Shown one piece after another: positions 1 to 9,716 of a stretch of DNA of 64,000 nt; position 1 is the stretch's first letter, and each line of letters opens with the position of its first letter. Source of the stretch: Bacteroidales bacterium (GTDB taxonomy: Bacteria > Bacteroidota > Bacteroidia > Bacteroidales > JAFGXI01); the NCBI GenBank assembly GCA_016936665.1, contig JAFGXI010000008.1, positions 109,081-173,080 of the forward strand. Reading direction: 5' to 3'. The notes beneath the pieces are model-generated. The model made no database searches. It saw only the letters and a program-made list of their open reading frames with translations, and was not told the DNA's origin. The translations under genes were made by a program, and so were the position numbers.

Positions 1-1923
1 GTAATGGCCGATACTAAGTATTTTATAACAATACATTAAGCCATTCTCCAAATTAAGATCTTTGTAATTGGTAGTAAGTGTAAAGCCAACAGAATCGTAG
101 ACTGAAGCATTATAATTCATACGATAAACCACCATAGTATCGTTCAACCAAGGGGTGCTTCTTTTAAGTTTTAAAGTCACACTGTTATCGCCAGGATATG
201 CTTTTAAAAAAGATGATGACGCCAATTGAGGCGTTCCAATTAATAATCTATTTCCCGGAGTGTTATTGTACATCTCAACACTATAAGAATAAATATTGTC
301 TACTGTATTCAACAAAGAGTCAAGATAAGTGGTATCGTTAATGCTTAATGTAGAGTCGATCAAAACTAAATTTTGACCAATAATATCTTCCGATCTATAT
401 ATCAAAAAAACATAAGGACCGGGCAATGCTACCGTATCAAAATCGAGATATTTAGCCCAAGACAAATCAATTTTACCATTATTTTCGTCGGTCGTAGCCA
501 CACTAACTTTTGTAATTAAAGGATATCCCAATTCCAACTCTGTGCATACTTCTTCGGATGCGTAGCTTTCAGCGCCATCGTCGAACCAAGCCACTACTCT
601 ATAGCAATATTCGAAGCCTTGTTCTAATCCTTGTCCTTCGTTATTATCGATAAAAGTGCAATTAGAAATGCCATACAGCCTACCTATATTTTCGAAACCA
701 ACCGATATGGGTATTCCGGTTTCGCAAGAAGAAGGATTCCACCCCGAAGGCGATATTTTTCTGTATACATCGTAGCCCATTGCTTGGGAGCAAATAACAG
801 GATCCCATTGCAGAGCTATAGAATTAAAAGTGGGGGTTAATAATAAATTTTCAGGAGCCGGAGAAACCACTGTAATGTAATTCGATTTAAAATCGACCAG
901 AATAGGCGTTTTACCTGAGTCGGTTGCTTTGTAAACCATTTGATATGGCATATATCGCACATTGCTACATTCGGTATTCCAATCGAACATATAGGCCGAT
1001 TGACCATAACCTTCCGTAATGACAGAAAAAGTTGCAGCAGGCAATGTTTCAAGAGGACCACCGGTTGCTTCTACTGTTACAAAATTCCCATCAGGTTCGT
1101 CGGCAACTACCGAATAATTAATGTTTTGCCCTGCTTCGACGCAATAGTCTTGGACGGGTTGAATCTGCGGTTTTTGATTATTTCCATTTTGGACTTCTAT
1201 TTGCATATCCCGAATGATCTGACCAATTTTAATTCCATCGCGCCATTCTTCGATAAGCATAGCAACATTGTATGAGCCTACTTGAATTGGTGCGTCCCAA
1301 ACTAAATCGCCAGTAATAGCATCGACATAAAAATCGTTCGAAGAGGGAGGAAAAGTATAATCGGGAATTTCGTCTCCATTTTCCTGCCTACAAATCGTCA
1401 ACTCATAAGATATAGAATCACCCTCGGCATCGTATGCTGAAGGGTTATGAATAAATGTTTGACCAACGACAGCTTTATCTAATGGAGGATTCAATAACAC
1501 AGGTGTTGTATTAAAACCCACTGTAGCATCAATCTTCAATGTAGTGGCAATCGAAAAAATAACATTAACAGAACCGGGGATATTATCAACTCCTTCATTT
1601 CGATTGGGGTCTTCCATCACAATTCTATAAATACCCGGGCCTGGATATGAATGTTGCATTTTGTATACATTCTTCTGGTAATCGTCGGGTAAATAATTGA
1701 CAGAAATTCTAGGAATTAAGCTGGATGTATTATCGCCCCAAGAGATGTCTAAATAATCTCTGGTTTCGTTAGCCGCCGAGGGGGTGTAAGTATAGGTTAC
1801 AAGAGTAATTTCGTAAGTTAACTCATCGATTTGTCGATAGGTAATCTCTCCTGCCCTATTGTGTGTTGCCAATAAAGTAAGTGAAAAAACTAAAAAAGCG
1901 ATAATTAACCCAACCCGTTTCAT
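1..1923 (-). CDS. Exported surface protein with fibronectin type III-like domains (3' end outside window)
   Basis: The reading frame is open from the ATG at 1923 to the left window edge, giving at least 641 residues; the C-terminus is missing. The N-terminus is a clear signal peptide (MKRVGLIIAFLVFSLTLLA) followed by THNRAGEITYR, an opening that I recognise from large secreted Bacteroidota proteins that often end in a gliding/T9SS sorting domain. Around residues 355-460 a fibronectin type III-like module is visible (SPAPENLLLTPTFNSIALQW, then GYDVYRK), and a second similar stretch follows. Its ATG overlaps the stop of the upstream DUF6702 gene (ATGA), so the two are probably translationally coupled. 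The function is unknown; adhesion or a cell-surface role is an inference. The sorting domain cannot be confirmed because the end lies outside the window. Confidence 0.8.
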   Translation of the reverse strand, partial: MKRVGLIIAFLVFSLTLLATHNRAGEITYRQIDELTYEITLVTYTYTPSAANETRDYLDISWGDNTSSLIPRISVNYLPDDYQKNVYKMQHSYPGPGIYRIVMEDPNRNEGVDNIPGSVNVIFSIATTLKIDATVGFNTTPVLLNPPLDKAVVGQTFIHNPSAYDAEGDSISYELTICRQENGDEIPDYTFPPSSNDFYVDAITGDLVWDAPIQVGSYNVAMLIEEWRDGIKIGQIIRDMQIEVQNGNNQKPQIQPVQDYCVEAGQNINYSVVADEPDGNFVTVEATGGPLETLPAATFSVITEGYGQSAYMFDWNTECSNVRYMPYQMVYKATDSGKTPILVDFKSNYITVVSPAPENLLLTPTFNSIALQWDPVICSQAMGYDVYRKISPSGWNPSSCETGIPISVGFENIGRLYGISNCTFIDNNEGQGLEQGFEYCYRVVAWFDDGAESYASEEVCTELELGYPLITKVSVATTDENNGKIDLSWAKYLDFDTVALPGPYVFLIYRSEDIIGQNLVLIDSTLSINDTTYLDSLLNTVDNIYSYSVEMYNNTPGNRLLIGTPQLASSSFLKAYPGDNSVTLKLKRSTPWLNDTMVVYRMNYNASVYDSVGFTLTTNYKDLNLENGLMYCYKILSIGHY

Positions 1924-2429
1924 AGCACAAATTTAAAGTTTTGATTCTTGAAAGTAAAGCGATTGGCCAATTCTTTCCCTTTATAAGACAAAATCATCAA
2001 ATTAGTTTGATCGTCGAACAAATCGCACATTAATTGGTTACTTATATTTAAGCTTTGAATGTTCGTTGCTTTTGGTTGTACCGTAAAGTATAACCAAACT
2101 GCATTTTCTTTAAGCTCCGACCGATCAACCTTTGAGATTGAATAGATTTGGTTATCATCATCTGATATTTTAAAATTTTTATCGATATAAACTACAATTG
2201 CTTTTTGATATTTTTCTATATCGGATACTTCTGAGAAGGTGATTGAACGTTTGTTCTCTTTCGATAAAATAGTTCCAAAATCGTCTGCAAAAATTTTAAC
2301 AGAAAATTGAATCACACCTTCGTTTGTGATATCCATATTAACAACGGTAACATGTATTGGATGGGCTTGAAGGCTTCCAAACGAAGCTAAAATCAAAAAA
2401 ACTGATATCAGTAAAACACATTTACTCAT
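1920..2429 (-). CDS. DUF6702 family exported protein
   Basis: 169 residues with a signal peptide (about residues 1-22, ending SLQA) and then HPIHVTVVNMDI, the start typical of the DUF6702 family of Bacteroidota; the FADDFGTIL segment (about residues 46-56) also fits. The biochemical role of the family is not known to me. In this phylum the family is often next to a HupE/UreJ-like membrane protein, as here, where that gene is divergent and about 110 bp away; this hints at a shared metal- or envelope-related role (inference). The stop codon overlaps the start of the downstream surface-protein gene by four bases. Confidence 0.75.
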   Translation of the reverse strand: MSKCVLLISVFLILASFGSLQAHPIHVTVVNMDITNEGVIQFSVKIFADDFGTILSKENKRSITFSEVSDIEKYQKAIVVYIDKNFKISDDDNQIYSISKVDRSELKENAVWLYFTVQPKATNIQSLNISNQLMCDLFDDQTNLMILSYKGKELANRFTFKNQNFKFVL

Positions 2430-2537
2430 TCTACAAATTTACATTCCTTTATCGAATAAGGGAATTAGAATCGTTAATTTATCGAAAAAAGAAAATGTTA
2501 AAATATTTGAATATTAATTTAATTTTGAAAATAAAAA

Positions 2538-3116
2538 ATGTCCACTTTTTACATGTACCTAGAGCTTGGCGTAACCCACATTGCCGACCTCAATGGGTAC
2601 GATCACATATTATTTTTAATTAGTTTGGTCGCTGCATATCAGTGGAGCGATTGGAAAAAATTACTTAAACTAATCACCGCTTTCACTTTGGGGCACTCTA
2701 TTTCTTTAACATTATCAGTTTTAAATGTTGTTCAGTTTTCAACAGCTTTAATCGAATTAATAATTCCATTTACAATTGTAATTGGTTCTGCGGCAAATTT
2801 TTGGAGCAAATCTAAATCGCATCAATATTATAACCTAGAATACAGTGTCAGTGCTGTATTTGGGCTGATTCATGGTTTAGGATTCTCGGTGTTATTGAAA
2901 TCACTATTAGGTCAAGAAACATCGATTTTAAAACCTCTCTTTGCCTTTAACTTAGGTCTGGAGCTTGGGCAAATTACCATTGTAAGTATCATCTTAAGTT
3001 TATCGTGGGTTATTGTTCGATTTTTCACTCTAAGAGCTTTTTACTGGACGTTGGCTCAGTCTATACTAGCTCTGGCTTTTTCCATTAAAATGATCTGGGA
3101 ACGTTGGTTGTGGTAA
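2538..3116 (+). CDS. HupE/UreJ-family membrane protein
   Basis: 192 residues, almost entirely hydrophobic, with about six predicted membrane segments. LELGVTHIADLNGYDHILFL near the start is the family's conserved first helix, with the His/Asp pairs expected of HupE/UreJ proteins; further conserved parts are TAFTLGHSISLTLS and FGLIHGLGFSVLL. The family includes putative nickel or cobalt permeases linked to hydrogenase or urease, but the Bacteroidota members usually stand apart from those enzymes. No hydrogenase or urease structural gene is adjacent, so a transport role is only inferred. The gene is divergent from the DUF6702 gene and is followed by trmD, which has its own promoter. Confidence 0.75.
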   Translation: MSTFYMYLELGVTHIADLNGYDHILFLISLVAAYQWSDWKKLLKLITAFTLGHSISLTLSVLNVVQFSTALIELIIPFTIVIGSAANFWSKSKSHQYYNLEYSVSAVFGLIHGLGFSVLLKSLLGQETSILKPLFAFNLGLELGQITIVSIILSLSWVIVRFFTLRAFYWTLAQSILALAFSIKMIWERWLW

Positions 3117-3138
3117 TCTTAAAAATTCATAAAGGATT

Positions 3139-3167
3139 TTTGTGCAGTCGTATTAATTTTATTTTTG
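3139..3167 (+). promoter_or_regulatory. Bacteroidota-type promoter for trmD
   Basis: TTTG at 3139-3142, a 17-base spacer, and TATTTTTG (TAnnTTTG) at 3160-3167. This matches the -33/-7 consensus of the phylum. Transcription would start roughly 15-20 bases before the trmD ATG at 3192. Read by eye; no transcript data. Confidence 0.5.
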
Positions 3168-3191
3168 CAATGAATAAAAATTGAGCAGTTT

Positions 3192-3869
3192 ATGAGAATT
3201 GATATTTTAACCATATTCCCGGAAATACTTGAAGGTCCTTTTTCGCAATCTATAGTCAAGCGAGCAATCGATCATCAAATCGTTGAAATTCATTTGCATA
3301 ACATTCGCGATTATTCGACCAACAAACATAAAAAAGTGGACGATTATGCCTACAGCGTTGGTGCCGGAATGGTAATGACCATCCAACCTATTGCCGATTT
3401 AATCGATAAATTAAAATCGGAACGATCGTACGATGCCATCATTTTTACGACGCCCGACGGTATTCCTTATCAGCAAAAACAAGCCAATCAGCTTTCATTG
3501 TTTGATAATATTATAATTCTGTGTGGCCACTACAAAGGCATCGACCAAAGAATTAGAGATCATTATATTACTCATGAAATTAGCATTGGCGACTATGTTT
3601 TAACCGGTGGTGAGTTGGCTGCTGCTGTAATTACAGACAGTATTGTTCGTTTAATTCCGGGGGCTATGTCCGACGAAACCTCTGCGTTAACCGATTCTTT
3701 TCAAGACGGTTTGCTTTCTCCACCCGTGTACACAAGACCTGCCGATTACAATGGATGGAAAGTACCCGAAATTTTGCTTTCGGGCGACGAAAAGAAAATT
3801 GAAGCATGGAAACACGAACAAGCCATTGAAAAAACAAAAACCATCCGACCGGATTTACTTAAAAATTAG
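3192..3869 (+). CDS. trmD: tRNA (guanine-N1-)-methyltransferase TrmD
   Basis: 225 residues, the usual TrmD length. It uses S-adenosylmethionine to methylate N1 of G37 in tRNAs that read codons of the CNN type, which prevents +1 frameshifting. Visible motifs: the start [19 protein letters not shown] (about residues 57-63), [17 protein letters not shown] (about 112-128) and the trefoil-knot SAM-binding segment [16 protein letters not shown] (about 133-148), followed by the C-terminal [19 protein letters not shown]. In most bacteria trmD sits in the rpsP-rimM-trmD-rplS group; here rplS is 17 kb away with its own transcription unit. The metallophosphoesterase gene starts 3 bases after the stop, so the two are probably co-transcribed. 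Confidence 0.96.
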   Translation: MRIDILTIFPEILEGPFSQSIVKRAIDHQIVEIHLHNIRDYSTNKHKKVDDYAYSVGAGMVMTIQPIADLIDKLKSERSYDAIIFTTPDGIPYQQKQANQLSLFDNIIILCGHYKGIDQRIRDHYITHEISIGDYVLTGGELAAAVITDSIVRLIPGAMSDETSALTDSFQDGLLSPPVYTRPADYNGWKVPEILLSGDEKKIEAWKHEQAIEKTKTIRPDLLKN

Positions 3870-3872
3870 ATT

Positions 3873-5075
3873 ATGAGAATTTTCATTATCCTACTCTTAA
3901 CCAATCTATTAATTGCCTTGTTGGATTTTTTCTCATACAAAGCTATCAATACTTCATTCAACCATATTTTGAGTAAGTCGCTCACTGCTAAGTTGATTTT
4001 CTTTTCGAGCACAATAATTCCTCTTATTACCTTAGCTTGGGCATTCATCCACGCATACAGATTCCCTGAAGACATTTTCTTTTATAATAAATTTTATATC
4101 TTTTTCGGTTTGTTTGTACTGATTTTCCTGCCAAAAATCAACCTTAGTATTTTTTACGGTCTTCAACAACTAATTATTTTTATCACAGGAAAATCTTTTG
4201 GCATTCAATGGATTGGAATTGGACTGGCAATTTTAAGTTTTTTATTCGTGCTTCATGGTCTGACCATCAATAAAGATCGATTTGAAGTTAGAACTACACA
4301 AATTGTTTCGAATAAAATCCCCACTTCTTTTGATGGTTTTAAAATTGTTCAAATTTCCGACTTACATATTGGCAGTTTTCATAAACAAACAGCTTCAATC
4401 GAAAAACTGATTCTTCAAATTAATGAGTTAAAACCCGATCTCATCGTTTTTACGGGAGATATGGTGAGCAACTATGCAGGCGAAACGGATGAGTTTATTC
4501 CAATATTAAAACAATTAAATGCTTCGAGCGGGAAGTATGCGATTTTAGGGAATCACGATTATGGAGAGTATGTTAGGTGGAAATCAGAATCCGATTATCA
4601 GAATAATCTAAATCAGCTGATGGAGAATCACAAAAAGATGGGCTTTCAGCTTCTTAATAACAACTGGGTAAAAATTCAAAAAGACAGTTCATACATTCAA
4701 TTGCTTGGAGTGGAAAATTGGGGTTTACCACCATTCCCACAATATGGTGAGATTGACAAGATAATTCCTCAAATTGATTCTACAAAGTTTTCCATTTTAT
4801 TATCACACGATCCTTCGCATTGGCGAGCTCAGGTATTAAATTTCCCCTTCATCGATTTAACGCTTTCCGGGCACACACACGCTATGCAATTTGGCTTAGA
4901 GATAGGCTCATGGCAGTGGTCTCCTGTAATGTGGAAATACAAAGAATGGGGCGGGCTATACGAAAATCAACAACAAAAACTGTATGTCAACCGAGGTACC
5001 GGTCATATAGGATTACCCGGCAGAATCGGAATACGCCCGGAAATTACTTTACTTGAGTTAAAATCTATTTCTTAA
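3873..5075 (+). CDS. Membrane-anchored metallophosphoesterase
   Basis: 400 residues. About 130 N-terminal residues hold around four membrane helices; the rest is a calcineurin-like phosphoesterase domain. The metal-ligand motifs are present in order: QISDLHIGSF (about residue 162), FTGDMV (about 192), GNHDYG (about 226), LSHDPS (about 310) and SGHTHAMQFG (about 332). Such YkuE/YaeI-like proteins are metal-dependent phosphodiesterases; a lipid or nucleotide substrate is possible, but nothing in the sequence fixes it. It follows trmD by 3 bases and converges with the Mur ligase gene, overlapping it by 11 bases at the 3' ends. Confidence 0.88.
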   Translation: MRIFIILLLTNLLIALLDFFSYKAINTSFNHILSKSLTAKLIFFSSTIIPLITLAWAFIHAYRFPEDIFFYNKFYIFFGLFVLIFLPKINLSIFYGLQQLIIFITGKSFGIQWIGIGLAILSFLFVLHGLTINKDRFEVRTTQIVSNKIPTSFDGFKIVQISDLHIGSFHKQTASIEKLILQINELKPDLIVFTGDMVSNYAGETDEFIPILKQLNASSGKYAILGNHDYGEYVRWKSESDYQNNLNQLMENHKKMGFQLLNNNWVKIQKDSSYIQLLGVENWGLPPFPQYGEIDKIIPQIDSTKFSILLSHDPSHWRAQVLNFPFIDLTLSGHTHAMQFGLEIGSWQWSPVMWKYKEWGGLYENQQQKLYVNRGTGHIGLPGRIGIRPEITLLELKSIS

Positions 5076-6426
5076 TCAGTAATTCTTTAGCCAGTCCCTT
5101 AAGATCGACACCATCGAAATTTCCGGAAGTCATTAATAATAAGTTACAGTTTTTATACTCGACCGTTTTTAAAAACTCGACAATTTTTGACGCATCGGTA
5201 TAAACTTTAAGTTTAGGATTTTCAAAAGCATCGAAAACCTCTTGCTCGCTAACCGGTTCTAATTTTTTATGTTCAACAGTGTGAGGATTAAAATACACAA
5301 CAGCAACATCTGCAACATCCATAGAATGAGCATATTGAGGTAAAAAAACTTTTTTCAGACTACTAAAAGTGTGAAGTTCCATGCATGCAACAAGCTTTCT
5401 ATTTGTAAATTGATCTTTTACAGCTTTGGTTGTGGCTTTTAATTTAGATGGAGAATGTGCAAAATCAAGAAAAACTCGCGAACTGTCAGTCTCTGCAATC
5501 GTTTGCAAACGTTTCGCGGCACCTTTAAACGATCCGATAGTTGCATAAAACTCTTGGTCAGAAATTCCAATTTGTTTACAAATATTTAATGCTCCACTTA
5601 TATTTTGCAAGTTATGCTCGCCAAACACTTTCAAAGGGACTTCCCCGTTTTGTGTATTTAAAAATGACACCCCATCTTTTAATAAATTGGGATGTGTTGA
5701 ATAGGGTTCAATTATTTTATCTTGATGTTGTTTTGTAATCAGATTTAAAGTTTCATCTTCTTCGAAATACGTTAAATAAGCCCCTGATGGCATAGAAGTT
5801 AAAAACTTATTGAATGTCTCCACATAGCTTTCCCAAGTAGGAAAAACATTGATATGATCCCACGCAATCCCTGTTAAGAGTGCAATTTGAGGTTTATACC
5901 AGAGAAATTTAGATCTTAAATCTATGGGTGAAGATAGATATTCATCGCCTTCTAGAATAATGACAGGAGCCTCTTCCGTTAATCGAACCATAGTTTCAAA
6001 ACCATCCACTTGTGAGCCAACCATATAATCGAAGTCCATACCTAAGCGAGAAAGGACATGCATAACCATTGACGTTATGGTAGTTTTGCCATGACTGCCT
6101 CCGATAACGACTCGAATTTTATGCAAACTTTGCTCGTAAATATACTCCGGATAAGAATAAATTTTCAAACCCAACTCTTGAGCTTTTAACAATTCCGGAT
6201 TATCTTTTCTAGCATGCATCCCTAAAATAACTGCATCTAGACCTCGAGTAATTCTGTCCGGATACCAACCAAATTGTTCAGGCAACAAGCCTTCGGCACT
6301 TAATCTCGATCTGGAGGGTTCAAAAATCTCATCGTCTGACCCGGTAATATAAAAACCTTTCTTACGCAAAGCCAAAGCTAAGTTATGCATAGCTGCACCA
6401 CCAATAGCAATAAAATGTACTCTCAT
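5065..6426 (-). CDS. mpl: UDP-N-acetylmuramate:peptide ligase, Mpl-type (peptidoglycan recycling)
   Basis: 453 residues from the ATG at 6426; an upstream in-frame ATG at 6483 would add a 19-residue extension that family members lack, whereas MRVHFIAIGGAAMHNLALAL is the normal Mpl start. The protein has the Mur-ligase three-domain layout: a Rossmann-like N-terminus with the GSDDEIFEPSRSRL segment (about residues 30-43), the ATP-binding loop VIGGSHGKTTITSM (about 108-121), and the C-terminal DFAHSPSKLKATTKAV region. Mpl joins tripeptide recovered from old wall to UDP-MurNAc; the closeness to MurC is the main alternative, but ILGMHARKDNPELLKAQELG is the Mpl form. It is monocistronic, divergent from the large T9SS protein gene and convergent with the metallophosphoesterase gene. 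Confidence 0.88.
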   Translation of the reverse strand: MRVHFIAIGGAAMHNLALALRKKGFYITGSDDEIFEPSRSRLSAEGLLPEQFGWYPDRITRGLDAVILGMHARKDNPELLKAQELGLKIYSYPEYIYEQSLHKIRVVIGGSHGKTTITSMVMHVLSRLGMDFDYMVGSQVDGFETMVRLTEEAPVIILEGDEYLSSPIDLRSKFLWYKPQIALLTGIAWDHINVFPTWESYVETFNKFLTSMPSGAYLTYFEEDETLNLITKQHQDKIIEPYSTHPNLLKDGVSFLNTQNGEVPLKVFGEHNLQNISGALNICKQIGISDQEFYATIGSFKGAAKRLQTIAETDSSRVFLDFAHSPSKLKATTKAVKDQFTNRKLVACMELHTFSSLKKVFLPQYAHSMDVADVAVVYFNPHTVEHKKLEPVSEQEVFDAFENPKLKVYTDASKIVEFLKTVEYKNCNLLLMTSGNFDGVDLKGLAKELLIKK

Positions 6427-6665
6427 CAAAAAAAACAATATTTTGTGTAAAAATAAAAAAAAAGATAAAACCAGCGATTTCAATATCTTTCGCAGATCTA
6501 AAACAAATCTTTATTTATTCGTCAAAAATAAATACATATTCATCATAAAAAAATCACATTTACTTAATCCCTATTGAGTTTAAAATACATTTATTGTAAA
6601 TTACGCTTTAAATAAACTTAGAGACACTCTCTAACCAAATAATTAAAAATTAAATATTTATACTT

Positions 6666-9584
6666 ATGAGAAAGTTTACATTTCGATGGCTCTTATCACT
6701 TATTGTGATTCTAGGGTTTACTTTTAATTCCAATGCACAAATTTTCCAAGATGATTTTAGCACTGACCAAGGTTGGACGTTAAATGGTTCTTGGGAAAGG
6801 AATACAGCTATTGCTGAACCTTCTGCTGATTATGGCGGTGATGGTTTTATTTTAGCTAATCCTCTAGGAAGTGATTACTTTAATTACGCTGCTAGAGAAG
6901 AAGTTTTATCACCTGTAATTGACTGTAGCACAAACACAACAGTTGTAATTGACTACATGAGCTTTTCTGGTTGCGAATCAAGCTCTTATGATCATATGGG
7001 CGTTGAAGTTTATGACGGTGCCACATGGCATACAGTATGGACTAACGGTGCTTCATTTCAAGAGAATGCTTGGACTAATTACATTATAGATGTAACAGCT
7101 TATGCTGCTGGAAATGCTAATTTCCAAGTCAAATTTTATATGGGCACTACTGATGCTAGTGTACAGTACTCTGGTTTTGCTATTGATAATTTTGTAGTAA
7201 GAGAACTGAGTACTGAAACTGATTTTTTAACATTCTCATTCCCTTCTGACGAAACTGGTCCTGCTACAATTGATGCTACTGCTCACACTATTGATATAGA
7301 AGTGGCTGCATCTACAGATTTAACAACATTAGTTGCAAACTATTCACTTTCTCCTGGTGCTTCTGCCGACATTTTGGGTACAGTTCAAACTTCTGGAACA
7401 ACTGTAAACAATTTTTCTGCACCTGTTACATATACTGTAACGGCCGAAGATGGAACTACAACTCAAGATTGGACTGTGACAGTAAGTCAAGCCATGATTA
7501 GCTCAGAAACTGATTTTACAGCTTATTCATTTGCTGAAGAAACCGGAGCTGCTACAATTGACGCAGGCGCTCATACAATTGACATTGAGGTAAACTGGCA
7601 AGCTAATATTACCAACCTAACAGCTTCTTTCATCGTATCTGTTGGTGCTTCTGCTGATATTGCAGGTACACCTCAGATTTCTGGAACTACTACCAATGAT
7701 TTTTCTGCACCTATTACTTATACTGTAACAGCTGAAGATGGAACTACAACTCAAGATTGGATTGTTACTGTAACTCAAGAAGCTATTCCACAGGGCTTAG
7801 CTTGTTCAAATCCATTTAACTACGGTAACATTAACGATCCAGCTGTTTCTGGCACTGTTCAAATAGCTACATACAATTGGTATTCTGTAGTACTTGATCA
7901 AGATTATGTAAACGTTTCATTCAACACTTGTGGTGGTGCTGGTGGAGACTCTAGATTATGGGTTTACGATGCTTGTGGTGGCACAGTGTTAGGTTATAGC
8001 GACGATGATTGTGCAGCACTTTCAGAAGTTACATTTTCTACATTAGCCGCAGGTACTTACTATGTTGCAATTGATGAATTTGGCCAAAATGCTATTTTAG
8101 ATTACGTTCTAGAAGTAACAGGTAATATTCCTAATTCAGAAGCCAATATTCTAACTTATAGTTTCCCGGAAGCAACAGGTTCAGCGTTAATAGACGACAT
8201 AGCTCATACAGTAAGTATAGAAGTCGGCATTGGAACTGATTTAAGCACTTTAACTGCCAATTTTACTTTATCTGCAGGAGCTACAGCCGATGTTTCAGGT
8301 ACTCCTCAAACTAGTGGAGTAAGTGTTAACGACTTCTCTGGTGGAGCTGTAAATTATAACGTAACATCTGAAGATTTATCTACATTAAATGTTTGGTCTG
8401 TAACTGTAACTGTAGCTGCAAGTTTAAATAACGAAACTGATATTTTAACTTACAGTTTTGCTGAAGAAACAGGAACAGCTACTATCGACCCAACAAATCA
8501 TACTGTTGATATTGAAGTAAACTGGCAAGCAGACCTATCTAACTTAGTACCTACATACACTTTATCTTATGGTGCTACAACAACTCAAACCACCAACGAT
8601 TTTACTTCTCCTGTAACATACACTATCACTGCAGAAGACGGTACAACAACTCAAGATTGGATTGTTACTGTAACTCAAGAAGCTGTTCCACAGGGCGTAG
8701 ATTGTTCAAATCCATTTACTTACACTAATATTAACGATGCTCCAGTATCTGGTACTATTCAAATTGGCACATACAATTGGTATTCTGTAGTACTTGATCA
8801 AGATTATGTAAACGTTTCATTCAACACATGCGGTGGTGCTGGTGGAGACTCTAGATTATGGGTTTACGATGCTTGTGGTGGCACAGAATTAGGTTATAGC
8901 GACGATGATTGTGGATTGCTTTCAGAAGTTACATTTTCTACATTAGCCGCAGGAACTTACTATGTTGCAATTGATGAATATGGACAAAATGCTATTTTAG
9001 ATTACGTTCTAGAAGTAACAGGAACGTTAGCTTCTGATGCTGAGATTACTGCATATGCATTACCTGGTCAAACTTCTTCTAGTATAGTTGCTGCCAGCGA
9101 TTCAATTATGGTATTAATGCCTGCTGGTACTACTTATCCTATCACATTAGCTGCCGACTTTACTTTATCTACAAATGCAACTGCAACTGTAGGAGGTACA
9201 GCTCAAACATCTACAGTTACCGACAACACTTGGAACGATAACGTAACTCCTGTTGACTATGTTGTTTTAGGCGAAGATGGTATTACTACAAGAACTTGGT
9301 CTGTTTATGTTGATGTAGCTCAAGGTGTAAATAACTTAAATGCTAGTAACATTAAAATTTATCCTAATCCTAACAATGGTTTATTCAACTTAGTATTGAA
9401 TGGACAAGAGATTTCTAACATCGAAATTGTTAATGCTCAAGGTAAAGTTGTTGCTAACTTAACAGAAGTTATTCCTAATCAAGTAAAATCTATAGATTTA
9501 ACTAATCAATCTGCAGGTTTATACTTTGTAAGAATAACAAACAACGCTAATAGTTCTGTTCTTAAAGTTAATATTGTAAAATAA
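6666..9584 (+). CDS. Large T9SS-secreted adhesin-like repeat protein
   Basis: 972 residues. Order of parts: a signal peptide (1-25, ending SNAQ); a jelly-roll or MAM-like domain (about 26-180, starting IFQDDFSTDQGW); then immunoglobulin-like repeats of about 90 residues that begin ETDFxxxSF and end TAEDGTTTQDWxVTV (about 183, 279, 490, 587 and a worn one at 789); two copies of a pre-peptidase-type beta domain with GGDSRLWVYDACGGT (about 379-488 and 679-788); and a T9SS type A sorting domain (about 893-972, starting IKIYPNPNNGLFNL). The unit repeat-repeat-beta domain has been duplicated. The protein is expected to be exported across the outer membrane and anchored or released; a role in adhesion or matrix binding is inferred. 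It is a single-gene unit closed by a strong terminator. Confidence 0.88.
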   Translation: MRKFTFRWLLSLIVILGFTFNSNAQIFQDDFSTDQGWTLNGSWERNTAIAEPSADYGGDGFILANPLGSDYFNYAAREEVLSPVIDCSTNTTVVIDYMSFSGCESSSYDHMGVEVYDGATWHTVWTNGASFQENAWTNYIIDVTAYAAGNANFQVKFYMGTTDASVQYSGFAIDNFVVRELSTETDFLTFSFPSDETGPATIDATAHTIDIEVAASTDLTTLVANYSLSPGASADILGTVQTSGTTVNNFSAPVTYTVTAEDGTTTQDWTVTVSQAMISSETDFTAYSFAEETGAATIDAGAHTIDIEVNWQANITNLTASFIVSVGASADIAGTPQISGTTTNDFSAPITYTVTAEDGTTTQDWIVTVTQEAIPQGLACSNPFNYGNINDPAVSGTVQIATYNWYSVVLDQDYVNVSFNTCGGAGGDSRLWVYDACGGTVLGYSDDDCAALSEVTFSTLAAGTYYVAIDEFGQNAILDYVLEVTGNIPNSEANILTYSFPEATGSALIDDIAHTVSIEVGIGTDLSTLTANFTLSAGATADVSGTPQTSGVSVNDFSGGAVNYNVTSEDLSTLNVWSVTVTVAASLNNETDILTYSFAEETGTATIDPTNHTVDIEVNWQADLSNLVPTYTLSYGATTTQTTNDFTSPVTYTITAEDGTTTQDWIVTVTQEAVPQGVDCSNPFTYTNINDAPVSGTIQIGTYNWYSVVLDQDYVNVSFNTCGGAGGDSRLWVYDACGGTELGYSDDDCGLLSEVTFSTLAAGTYYVAIDEYGQNAILDYVLEVTGTLASDAEITAYALPGQTSSSIVAASDSIMVLMPAGTTYPITLAADFTLSTNATATVGGTAQTSTVTDNTWNDNVTPVDYVVLGEDGITTRTWSVYVDVAQGVNNLNASNIKIYPNPNNGLFNLVLNGQEISNIEIVNAQGKVVANLTEVIPNQVKSIDLTNQSAGLYFVRITNNANSSVLKVNIVK
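7741..9020 (+). repeat. Near-identical intragenic direct repeat, copies at 7741-8120 and 8641-9020
   Basis: The two stretches lie exactly 900 bases (300 codons) apart within the adhesin gene. Over 7861-8120 versus 8761-9020 I count 14 mismatches in 260 bases (about 95% identical), with a run of more than 50 identical bases from 7870. Synonymous sites are largely unchanged, so the duplication is recent or kept alike by gene conversion. The sequence between the copies is the more diverged third and fourth Ig-like repeats. Confidence 0.9.
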
Positions 9585-9600
9585 TATTAGCATCTAAATA

Positions 9601-9640
9601 AAAAAAAGAGGCTGTCTAAAAAAGACAGTCTCTTTTTTTT
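9601..9640 (+). terminator. Rho-independent terminator after the T9SS adhesin gene
   Basis: GAGGCTGTCT and AGACAGTCTC form a 10-bp stem (one G-T pair) around a short A-rich loop, followed by eight T. It starts about 16 bases after the stop codon. Confidence 0.85.
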
Positions 9641-9716
9641 GTATATCTACGTACATAAATCTTATACTTGAAACAATATCTTTATCTTTGGGGTCTATTT
9701 GAAAATTTATAACATT

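Noticed and set aside
631..1275. Plus-strand and minus-strand ORFs inside the partial surface-protein gene
   Set aside because: They are antisense or out-of-frame to a long minus-strand frame with signal peptide and fibronectin-like domains, and show no family pattern.
6427..6483. Extended N-terminus of the Mpl-type ligase (19 residues)
   Set aside because: The extension is hydrophobic, but cytoplasmic Mur ligases start with the HFIAIGG segment, and the internal ATG at 6426 fits exactly.
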